Source: Megachile rotundata (Eukaryota > Arthropoda > Insecta > Hymenoptera > Megachilidae). Taken from it: a DNA stretch of 64,000 bases. The stretch spans positions 248,001-312,000 of the forward strand of contig NW_027473369.1 in the NCBI RefSeq assembly GCF_050947335.1, given 5' to 3'. A program made the translations under genes and the position numbers. Below, one piece after another: positions 49,201-62,992 of the stretch (position 1 is the first letter of the stretch; each line of letters opens with the position of its first letter). The notes beneath the pieces are model-generated. The model had not been told where the DNA came from and did no database searches. It was given only the letters and a program-made list of their open reading frames with translations.

Positions 49201-51200
49201 ATCATACAATCACATTCATACAATCACAATCATACTATCGCAATCATACAATCACAATCATACAATCACAATCATACAATCACAATCATACAATCACAAT
49301 CTTACAATCACAATCATACATTCAAAATCATGCAATCACAATCATACAATCACAATCATACAATCACAATCATACAATCACAATCATACAATCACAATCA
49401 TACAATCACAATCATACAATCACAATCATACAATCACAATCAAACAATCGCAAGCATACAATCACAATCATACAATCTCAATCATACAATCTCAATCATA
49501 CAATCACAATCATACAATCATAATCATACAATCACAATCATACAATCACAATCGTACAATCACAATCGTACAATCACAATCGCACAACCACAATCAGACA
49601 ATCACAATCATACAATCACAACCATACAATCACAATCATCCAATTACAATCATACAATCGCAATCATACAATTACAATCTCCCAAATACAATCTCCCAAA
49701 TACAATCATACAATCACAATCATACAATCACAATCATACAATCACAATCATACAATCACAATCATACAATCACAATCATACAATCACAATCATACAATCA
49801 CAATCATACAATCACAATCATACAATCACAATCATACAATCACAATCATACAATAACAATCATACATTCAATATCATGCAATCACAATCATACAATCACA
49901 ATCATGCAATCACAATCATACAATCACAATCATACATTCAAAATCATGCAATCACAATCATACAGTCACAATCATGCAATCACAATCATACAATCACAAT
50001 CATACAATCACAATCATACAATCACAATCATACAATCACAATCATACAATCACAATCATACAATCACAATCATACAATCACAATCATACAATCACAATCA
50101 TACAATCACAATCATACAATCACAATCATACAATCACAATCATACAATCACAATCATACAATCACAATCATACAATCGCAAGCATACAATCACAATCATA
50201 CAATCTCAATCATACAATCTCAATCATACAATCACAATCATACAATCATAATCATACAATCACAATCGTACAATCACAATCGTACAATCACAATCGTACA
50301 ATCACGATCGCACAACCACAATCAGACAATCACAATCATACAATCACAACCATACAATCACAATCATACAATCACAATCATACAATCACAATCATGCAAT
50401 CACAAAAATACAATCATAATCATACAATCAGAATCATACAATCATAATCATACAATCACAATCATACAATCACAATCATACAATCACAATCATACAATCA
50501 CAATCATACAATCACAATCATACTATCACAATGATACAATCACAATCATACAATCACAATCATACAATCACAATCATACATTCAAAATCATGCAATCACA
50601 ACCATACAATCAAAATCATGCAATCACAATCATACAATCACAATCATACATTCAAAATCATACAATCACAATCATACAATCACAATCATACAATCACAAT
50701 CATACAATCACAATCATACCATCACAATCATACAATCGCAATCATACAATTACAATCTCCCAAATACAATCTCCCAAATACAATCATACCATCACAATCA
50801 TACAATCACAATCATACAATCGCAATCATACTATCACATTCATACAATCACAATCATACAATCATAATCATACAATTACAATCATACATCACAATCATAC
50901 GATCACAATCATACAATCGCAATCATACAATTACAATCTCCCAAATACAATCATACAGTCACAATCATACAATCACAATCATACAATCACAATCATACAA
51001 TCACAATCATACAATCACAATCATACAATCACAATCATACAATCACAATCATACAATCGCAATCATACAATAACAATCTCCGAAATACAATCTCCCAAAT
51101 ACAATCTCCCAAATGCAATCTCCCAAATACAATCTCCCAAATACAATCATACAATCACAATCCTACAATCGCAATCATACAATCACAATCATACAATCAT
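46271..51200 (+). repeat. Most diverged satellite segment
   Basis: Here cassettes are recognisable (AAAAAT units near 46,800, 47,901 and 50,404; slip units; CGT/CGC units near 47,729 and 47,808) but many units carry one-off changes: accccaaattc near 48,670, cataatttc near 48,840, tcaaagaatc near 48,885, aataatacatc near 48,993, gccaccat near 49,115 and cttacaatc near 49,300. I could not align it to another block over more than about 1 kb by eye. No gene is present. Confidence 0.65.
49990..50171 (+). repeat. Homogeneous run of 13 canonical units
   Basis: Thirteen unchanged units (182 bp) follow a GCAATC unit and end at a gcaagcat unit. It is a pure island inside the most variable part of the array. 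Confidence 0.85.
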
Positions 51201-53096
51201 AATCATACAATCATAATCATACAATCATAATCATACAATTACAATCATACATCACAATCATACGATCACAATCATACAATCGCAATCATACAATTACAAT
51301 CTCCCAAATACAATCATACAGTCACAATCATACAATCACAATCATACAATCACAATCATACAATCACAATCATACAATCACAATCATACAATCACAATCA
51401 TACAATCACAATCATACTATCACATTCATACAATCACAATCATACAATCACAATCATCCAATCACAATCATGCAATCACAATCATACATTCAAAATCATG
51501 CAATCACAAACATACAATCACAATCATGCAATCACAATCATACAATCATAATCATACAATCACTATCATACATTCAAAATCATACAATAACAATCATACA
51601 ATCACAATCATACAATCATAATCATAGAATCACAATCATACAAGTACAATCTCCCAAATACAATCGCCCAAATACAATCTCCCAAATACAATCAAACAAT
51701 CACAATCATACAATCACAATCATACAATCACAATCATACAATCACAATCATCCAATCACAATCATACAATCACAATCATACAATCACAATCATACTATCA
51801 CAATCGTACAATCACAATCGTACAATCACAATCGCACAACCACAATCAGACAATCACAATCATACAATCACAATCATACAATCACAGTCATACAATCACA
51901 ATCATACAATCACAATCATACAATCACAGTCATACAATCACAATCATACATTCACAATCATACTATCACAATCGTACAATCACAATCATACAATCACAAT
52001 CATACAATCACAATCATACAATCACAATCATACAATCACAATCATACTATCACAATCATACAATCACAATCTCCCAAATACAATCTCCCAAATACAATCT
52101 CCCAAATGCAATCTCCCAAATACAATCTCCCAAATACAATCATACAATCACAATCCTACAATCGCAATCATACAATCACAATCATACAATCATAATCATA
52201 CAATCATAATCATACAATCATAATCATACAATTACAATCATACATCACAATCATACGATCACAATCATACAATCGCAATCATACAATTACAATCTCCCAA
52301 ATACAATCTCCCAAATACAATCATACAGTCACAATCATACAATCACAATCATACAATCACAATCATACAATCACAATCATACAATCACAATCATACTATC
52401 ACATTCATACAATCACAATCATACAATCACAATCATCCAATCACAATCATGCAATCACAATCATACATTCAAAATCATGCAATCACAAACATACAATCAC
52501 AATCATGCAATCACAATCATACAATCATAATCATACAATCACTATCATACATTCAAAATCATACAATAACAATCATACAATCACAATCATACAATCATAA
52601 TCATAGAATCACAATCATACAAGTACAATCTCCCAAATACAATCGCCCAAATACAATCTCCCAAATACAATCAAACAATCACAATCATACAATCACAATC
52701 ATACAATCACAATCATGCAATCACAATCATCCAATCACAATCATACAATCACAATCATACAATCACAATCATACTATCACAATCGTACAATCACAATCGT
52801 ACAATCACAATCGCACAACCACAATCAGACAATCACAATCATACAATCACAATCATACAATCACAGTCATACAATCACAATCATACAATCACAATCATAC
52901 AATCACAGTCATACAATCACAATCATACATTCACAATCATACTATCACAATCATACAATCACAATCATACAATCACAATCATACAATCACAATCATACAA
53001 TCACAATCATACAATCGCAATCATACAATCACAATCATACAATCTCAATCATACAATCACAATCATACAATCATAATCATACAATTACAATCATAC
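51201..53096 (+). repeat. Tandem pair of an approximately 1-kb block
   Basis: Three C8T units, a C6T unit, a slip unit and tacgatc open both members (C6T unit at 51,235 and 52,228, offset 993). Inside, the offset moves to 1,007 and then 979, all steps of 14. Both members then carry the cacaaacatac block, cactatcatac, an ACAAGT cassette and the tatcacaatcgt/CGC cassette. The second member aligns with 57,229 onward at the 4,780 period, with single-base differences. Confidence 0.72.
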
Positions 53097-56000
53097 ATCA
53101 CAATCATACAATCACAATCATACAATCGCAATCATACAATTACAATCTCCCAAATACAATCTCCCAAATACAATCATACAATCACAATCATACAATCATA
53201 ATCATAGAATCACAATCATACAAGTACAATCTCCCAAATACAATCGCCCAAATACAATCTCCCAAATACAATCAAACAATCACAATCATACAATCACAAT
53301 CATACAATCATAATCATACAATTACAATCATACATCACAATCATACAATCACATTCATACAATCACAATCATACTATCGCAATCATACAATCACAATCAT
53401 ACAATCACAATCATACAATCACAATCATACAATCACAATCATACAATCACAATCATACATTCAAAATCATGCAATCACAATCATACAATCACAATCATGC
53501 AATCACAATCATACAATCACAATCATACAATCACAATCATACAATCGCAATCATACAATCACAACCATACAATCACAACCATACAATCACAATCATACAA
53601 TCACAATCATACAATCGCAATCATACAATTACAATATCCCAAATACAAACTCCCAAATACAATCATACAATCACAATCATACAATCACAATCATACAATC
53701 ACAATCATGCAATCACAATCATACAATCATATTCATACAATCACAATCATACAATCACAATCGTACATTCACAATCGTACAATCACAATCGCACAACCAC
53801 AATCAGACAACCATACTCATACAATCACAATCATACAATCACAATCATACAATCACAATCATACAATCACAATCATAGTTCGCAATCATACAATCACAAT
53901 CATACAATCACAATCATACAATCACAATCATACAATCACAATCATACAATCACAATCATACAATCACAATCATACAATCACAATCATACAATCACAATCA
54001 TACAATCACAATCATACAATCACAATCATACAATCGCAAGCATAGAATCACAATCATACAATCTCAATCATACAATCACAATCATACAATCATAATCATA
54101 CAATTACAGTCATACATCACAATCATACAATCACAATCATACAATCGCAATCATACAATTACAATATCCCAAATACAATCTCCCAAATACAATCATACAA
54201 TCACAATCATACAATCACAATCATACAATCGCAAGCATACAATCACAATCATACAATCTCACTCATAAAATCACAATCATACAATCATAATCATACAATC
54301 ACAATCATACAATCACAATCATACAATCACAATCATGCAATCACAATCATACATTCAAAATCATGCAATCACAATCATACAATCACAATCATGCAATCAC
54401 AATCATACAATCATAATCATACAATCACAATCATACAATCACAATCATACAATCACAATCATACAATCACAATCATACAATCACAATCATACAATCACAA
54501 TCATACAATCGCATTCATACAATCGCAATCATACAATCACAATCATACAATCACAATCATACAATCACAATCATGCAATCACAATCATACAATCGCAATC
54601 ATACAATCACAACCATACAATCACAATCATACAATCACAATCATACAATCACAATCATACAATCGCAATCATACAATTACAACCATACAATCACAATCAT
54701 ACAATCTCAATCATACAATCACAATCATACAATCACAATCATACAATCACAATCATACAATCACAATCATACAATCACAATCATACAATCACAATCATAC
54801 AATCACAATCATACAATCACAACCATACAATCACAATCATACAATCACAATCATACAATCCCAATCATACAATCGCAATCATACAATTACAACCATACAA
54901 TCACAATCATACAATCTCAATCATACAATCACAATCATACAATCACAATCATACAATCACAATCATACAATCACAATCATACAATCACAATCATACAATC
55001 ACAATCATACAATCACAATCATACAATCGCAATCATACAATCACAATCATACAATCTCAATCATACAATCACAATCATACAATCATAATCATACAATTAC
55101 AATCATACATCACAATCATACAATCACAATCATACAATCGCAATCATACAATTACAATCTCCCAAATACAATCATACAATCATAATCATAGAATCACAAT
55201 CATACAAGTACAATCTCCCAAATACAATCGCCCAAATACAATCTCCCAAATACAATCAAACAATCACAATCATACAATCACAATCATACAATCACAATCA
55301 TACAATCACAATCATACAATCACAATCATACAATCACAATCATACTATCACAATCGTACAATCACAATCGTACAATCACAATCGCACAACCACAATCAGA
55401 CAATCACAATCATACATTCAAAATCATGCAATCACAATCATACAATCACAATCATACAATCACAATCATACAATCACAATCATACAATCGCAAGCATACA
55501 ATCACATTCATACAATCTCAATCATACAATCACAATCATACAATCGCAATCATACAATAACAATCTCCCAAATACAATCTCCCAAATACAATCTCCCAAA
55601 TGCAATCTCCCAAATACAATCTCCCAAATACAATCATACAATCACAATCATACAATCACAATCATACAATCACAATCATACAATCACAATCATGCAATCA
55701 CAATCATACATTCAAAATCATGCAATCACAATCATACAATCACAATCATGCAATCACAATCATACAATCATAATCATACAATCACAATCATACAATCACA
55801 ATCATACAATCACAATCATACAATCACAATCATACAATCACAATCATACAATCACAATAATACAATCACAATCATACATTCAAAACCATGCAATCACAAT
55901 CATACAATCACAATCATACAATCACAATCATACAATCACAATCATACAATCACAATCATACAATCACAATCATACAATCGCAATCATACAATTACAATCT

Positions 56001-57876
56001 CCCAAATACAATCTCCCAAATACAATCATACGATCACAATCATACAATCACAATCATACAATCGCAATCATACTATCACATTCATACAATCACAATCATA
56101 CAATCATAATCATACAATTACAATCATACATCACAATCATACGATCACAATCATACAATCGCAATCATACAATTACAATCTCCCAAATACAATCATGCAA
56201 TCACAATCATACATTCAAAATCATGCAATCACAAACATACAATCACAATCATGCAACCACAATCATACAATCATAATCATACAATCACTATCATACATTC
56301 AAAATCATACAATAACAATCATACAATCACAATCATACAATCATAATCATAGAATCACGATCATACAAGTACAATCTCCCAAATACAATCGCCCAAATAC
56401 AATCTCCCAAATACAATCAAACAATCACAATCATACAATCACAATCATACAATCACAATCATACAATCACAATCATCCAATCACAATCATACAATCACAA
56501 TCATACAATCACAATCATACTATCACAATCGTACAATCACAATCGTACAATCACAATCGCACAACCACAATCAGACAATCACAATCATACAATCACAATC
56601 ATACAATCACAGTCATACAATCACAATCATACAATCACAATCATACAATCACAGTCATACAATCACAATCATACATTCACAATCATACTATCACAATCGT
56701 ACAATCACAATCATACAATCACAATCATACAATCACAATCATACAATCACAATCATACAATCACAATCATACTATCACAATCAAACAATCACAATCTCCC
56801 AAATACAATCTCCCAAATACAATCTCCCAAATGCAATCTCCCAAATACAATCTCCCAAATACAATCATACAATCACAATCCTACAATCGCAATCATACAA
56901 TCACAATCATACAATCATAATCATACAATCATAATCATACAATCATAATCATACAATTACAATCATACATCACAATCATACGATCACAATCATACAATCG
57001 CAATCATACAATTACAATCTCCCAAATACAATCTCCCAAATACAATCATACAGTCACAATCATACAATCACAATCATACAATCACAATCATACAATCACA
57101 ATCATACAATCACAATCATACAATCACAATCATACAATCACAATCATACAATCACAATTATACTATCAATTCATACAATCACAATCATACAATCACAATC
57201 ATCCAATCACAATCATCCAATCACAATCATGCAATCACAATCATACATTCAAAATCATGCAATCACAAACATACAATCACAATCATGCAATCACAATCAT
57301 ACAATCATAATCATACAATCACTATCATACATTCAAAATCATACAATAACAATCATACAATCACAATCATACAATCATAATCATAGAATCACAATCATAC
57401 AAGTACAATCTCCCAAATACAATCGCCCAAATACAATCTCCCAAATACAATCAAAGAATCACAATCATACAATCACAATCATACAATCACAATCATACAA
57501 TCACAATCATCCAATCACAATCATACAATCACAATCATACAATCACAATCATACTATCACAATCGTACAATCACAATCGTACAATCACAATCGCACAACC
57601 ACAATCAGACAATCACAATCATACAATCACAATCATACAATCACAGTCATACAATCACAATCATACAATCACAATCATACAATCACAGTCATACAATCAC
57701 AATCATACATTCACAATCATACTATCACAATCGTACAATCACAATCATACAATCACAATCATACAATCACAATCATACAATCACAATCATACAATCACAA
57801 TCATACTATCACAATCATACAATCACAATCATACAATCACAATCATACAATCACACTCATACAATCACAATCATAC
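53097..57876 (+). repeat. 4,780-bp tandem duplication, first copy
   Basis: Every private marker in this copy has a partner exactly 4,780 bases downstream: tagttc (53,876), ctcactcataaaa (54,259), cccaatc (54,860), acaataatac (55,854), agaatcacga (56,351), tcaaacaatcacaatctccc (56,781), the 13-base actatcaattcat unit (57,163) and tcaaagaatc (57,451). It contains the first 861-codon spurious ORF. Length is 342 units of 14 less 8 bases, which fits a handful of 13-base units. The left boundary is set where matching becomes exact after a slip unit; a weaker match at the same period reaches back to about 52,450. Confidence 0.85.
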
Positions 57877-60800
57877 ATCACAATCATACAATCACAATCA
57901 TACAATCGCAATCATACAATTACAATCTCCCAAATACAATCTCCCAAATACAATCATACAATCACAATCATACAATCATAATCATAGAATCACAATCATA
58001 CAAGTACAATCTCCCAAATACAATCGCCCAAATACAATCTCCCAAATACAATCAAACAATCACAATCATACAATCACAATCATACAATCATAATCATACA
58101 ATTACAATCATACATCACAATCATACAATCACATTCATACAATCACAATCATACTATCGCAATCATACAATCACAATCATACAATCACAATCATACAATC
58201 ACAATCATACAATCACAATCATACAATCACAATCATACATTCAAAATCATGCAATCACAATCATACAATCACAATCATGCAATCACAATCATACAATCAC
58301 AATCATACAATCACAATCATACAATCGCAATCATACAATCACAACCATACAATCACAACCATACAATCACAATCATACAATCACAATCATACAATCGCAA
58401 TCATACAATTACAATATCCCAAATACAAACTCCCAAATACAATCATACAATCACAATCATACAATCACAATCATACAATCACAATCATGCAATCACAATC
58501 ATACAATCATATTCATACAATCACAATCATACAATCACAATCGTACATTCACAATCGTACAATCACAATCGCACAACCACAATCAGACAACCATACTCAT
58601 ACAATCACAATCATACAATCACAATCATACAATCACAATCATACAATCACAATCATAGTTCGCAATCATACAATCACAATCATACAATCACAATCATACA
58701 ATCACAATCATACAATCACAATCATACAATCACAATCATACAATCACAATCATACAATCACAATCATACAATCACAATCATACAATCACAATCATACAAT
58801 CACAATCATACAATCGCAAGCATAGAATCACAATCATACAATCTCAATCATACAATCACAATCATACAATCATAATCATACAATTACAGTCATACATCAC
58901 AATCATACAATCACAATCATACAATCGCAATCATACAATTACAATATCCCAAATACAATCTCCCAAATACAATCATACAATCACAATCATACAATCACAA
59001 TCATACAATCGCAAGCATACAATCACAATCATACAATCTCACTCATAAAATCACAATCATACAATCATAATCATACAATCACAATCATACAATCACAATC
59101 ATACAATCACAATCATGCAATCACAATCATACATTCAAAATCATGCAATCACAATCATACAATCACAATCATGCAATCACAATCATACAATCATAATCAT
59201 ACAATCACAATCATACAATCACAATCATACAATCACAATCATACAATCACAATCATACAATCACAATCATACAATCACAATCATACAATCGCATTCATAC
59301 AATCGCAATCATACAATCACAATCATACAATCACAATCATACAATCACAATCATGCAATCACAATCATACAATCGCAATCATACAATCACAACCATACAA
59401 TCACAATCATACAATCACAATCATACAATCACAATCATACAATCGCAATCATACAATTACAACCATACAATCACAATCATACAATCTCAATCATACAATC
59501 ACAATCATACAATCACAATCATACAATCACAATCATACAATCACAATCATACAATCACAATCATACAATCACAATCATACAATCACAATCATACAATCAC
59601 AACCATACAATCACAATCATACAATCACAATCATACAATCCCAATCATACAATCGCAATCATACAATTACAACCATACAATCACAATCATACAATCTCAA
59701 TCATACAATCACAATCATACAATCACAATCATACAATCACAATCATACAATCACAATCATACAATCACAATCATACAATCACAATCATACAATCACAATC
59801 ATACAATCGCAATCATACAATCACAATCATACAATCTCAATCATACAATCACAATCATACAATCATAATCATACAATTACAATCATACATCACAATCATA
59901 CAATCACAATCATACAATCGCAATCATACAATTACAATCTCCCAAATACAATCATACAATCATAATCATAGAATCACAATCATACAAGTACAATCTCCCA
60001 AATACAATCGCCCAAATACAATCTCCCAAATACAATCAAACAATCACAATCATACAATCACAATCATACAATCACAATCATACAATCACAATCATACAAT
60101 CACAATCATACAATCACAATCATACTATCACAATCGTACAATCACAATCGTACAATCACAATCGCACAACCACAATCAGACAATCACAATCATACATTCA
60201 AAATCATGCAATCACAATCATACAATCACAATCATACAATCACAATCATACAATCACAATCATACAATCGCAAGCATACAATCACATTCATACAATCTCA
60301 ATCATACAATCACAATCATACAATCGCAATCATACAATAACAATCTCCCAAATACAATCTCCCAAATACAATCTCCCAAATGCAATCTCCCAAATACAAT
60401 CTCCCAAATACAATCATACAATCACAATCATACAATCACAATCATACAATCACAATCATACAATCACAATCATGCAATCACAATCATACATTCAAAATCA
60501 TGCAATCACAATCATACAATCACAATCATGCAATCACAATCATACAATCATAATCATACAATCACAATCATACAATCACAATCATACAATCACAATCATA
60601 CAATCACAATCATACAATCACAATCATACAATCACAATAATACAATCACAATCATACATTCAAAACCATGCAATCACAATCATACAATCACAATCATACA
60701 ATCACAATCATACAATCACAATCATACAATCACAATCATACAATCACAATCATACAATCGCAATCATACAATTACAATCTCCCAAATACAATCTCCCAAA

Positions 60801-62656
60801 TACAATCATACGATCACAATCATACAATCACAATCATACAATCGCAATCATACTATCACATTCATACAATCACAATCATACAATCATAATCATACAATTA
60901 CAATCATACATCACAATCATACGATCACAATCATACAATCGCAATCATACAATTACAATCTCCCAAATACAATCATGCAATCACAATCATACATTCAAAA
61001 TCATGCAATCACAAACATACAATCACAATCATGCAACCACAATCATACAATCATAATCATACAATCACTATCATACATTCAAAATCATACAATAACAATC
61101 ATACAATCACAATCATACAATCATAATCATAGAATCACGATCATACAAGTACAATCTCCCAAATACAATCGCCCAAATACAATCTCCCAAATACAATCAA
61201 ACAATCACAATCATACAATCACAATCATACAATCACAATCATACAATCACAATCATCCAATCACAATCATACAATCACAATCATACAATCACAATCATAC
61301 TATCACAATCGTACAATCACAATCGTACAATCACAATCGCACAACCACAATCAGACAATCACAATCATACAATCACAATCATACAATCACAGTCATACAA
61401 TCACAATCATACAATCACAATCATACAATCACAGTCATACAATCACAATCATACATTCACAATCATACTATCACAATCGTACAATCACAATCATACAATC
61501 ACAATCATACAATCACAATCATACAATCACAATCATACAATCACAATCATACTATCACAATCAAACAATCACAATCTCCCAAATACAATCTCCCAAATAC
61601 AATCTCCCAAATGCAATCTCCCAAATACAATCTCCCAAATACAATCATACAATCACAATCCTACAATCGCAATCATACAATCACAATCATACAATCATAA
61701 TCATACAATCATAATCATACAATCATAATCATACAATTACAATCATACATCACAATCATACGATCACAATCATACAATCGCAATCATACAATTACAATCT
61801 CCCAAATACAATCTCCCAAATACAATCATACAGTCACAATCATACAATCACAATCATACAATCACAATCATACAATCACAATCATACAATCACAATCATA
61901 CAATCACAATCATACAATCACAATCATACAATCACAATTATACTATCAATTCATACAATCACAATCATACAATCACAATCATCCAATCACAATCATCCAA
62001 TCACAATCATGCAATCACAATCATACATTCAAAATCATGCAATCACAAACATACAATCACAATCATGCAATCACAATCATACAATCATAATCATACAATC
62101 ACTATCATACATTCAAAATCATACAATAACAATCATACAATCACAATCATACAATCATAATCATAGAATCACAATCATACAAGTACAATCTCCCAAATAC
62201 AATCGCCCAAATACAATCTCCCAAATACAATCAAAGAATCACAATCATACAATCACAATCATACAATCACAATCATACAATCACAATCATCCAATCACAA
62301 TCATACAATCACAATCATACAATCACAATCATACTATCACAATCGTACAATCACAATCGTACAATCACAATCGCACAACCACAATCAGACAATCACAATC
62401 ATACAATCACAATCATACAATCACAGTCATACAATCACAATCATACAATCACAATCATACAATCACAGTCATACAATCACAATCATACATTCACAATCAT
62501 ACTATCACAATCGTACAATCACAATCATACAATCACAATCATACAATCACAATCATACAATCACAATCATACAATCACAATCATACTATCACAATCATAC
62601 AATCACAATCATACAATCACAATCATACAATCACACTCATACAATCACAATCATAC
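57877..62656 (+). repeat. 4,780-bp tandem duplication, second copy
   Basis: It repeats the preceding block with all checked markers at +4,780 (58,656; 59,039; 59,640; 60,634; 61,131; 61,561; 61,943; 62,231). I saw no difference in the lines compared, but did not align every base. The match stops at about 62,657, where the first copy goes into a slip unit (tacatcac at 57,874) and this one continues with a canonical unit. Confidence 0.85.
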
Positions 62657-62992
62657 AATCACAATCATACAATCGCAATCATACAATCACAACCATACAA
62701 TCACAATCATACAATCACAATCATACAATCGCAACCATACAATTACAATATCCCAAATACAAACTCCTAAATACAATCATACAATCACAATCATACAATC
62801 ACAATCATGCAATCACAATCATGCAATCACAATCATACAATCATATTCATACAATCGCAATCATACAGTCACAATCGTACATTCACAATCGTACAATCAC
62901 AATCGCACAACCACAATCAGACAACCATACTCATACAATCACAATCATACAATCACAATCATACAATCATAATCATACAATTACAATCATAC
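62657..62992 (+). repeat. 336-bp insertion (24 units) at the copy junction
   Basis: The slip unit that starts the next copy lies at 62,990, 5,116 bases after that of the previous copy, so this junction holds 336 bp (24 units of 14) more. The added stretch resembles 53.55-53.84 kb: acaaccat units, an ATATCCC unit, a catattcat unit and the CGT/CGC cassette. It has one private change, aactcctaaat near 62,764, where other copies read ctcccaaat. Confidence 0.7.

Noticed and set aside
54335..56920. An 861-codon ORF, and about a hundred shorter + strand ORFs, as protein-coding genes
   Set aside because: All are readings of a 14-base repeat that is stop-free in every + frame. Starts are provided by A1G units (catgcaatc) and stops by C8T units; overlapping ORFs in different frames encode the same rotated peptide.
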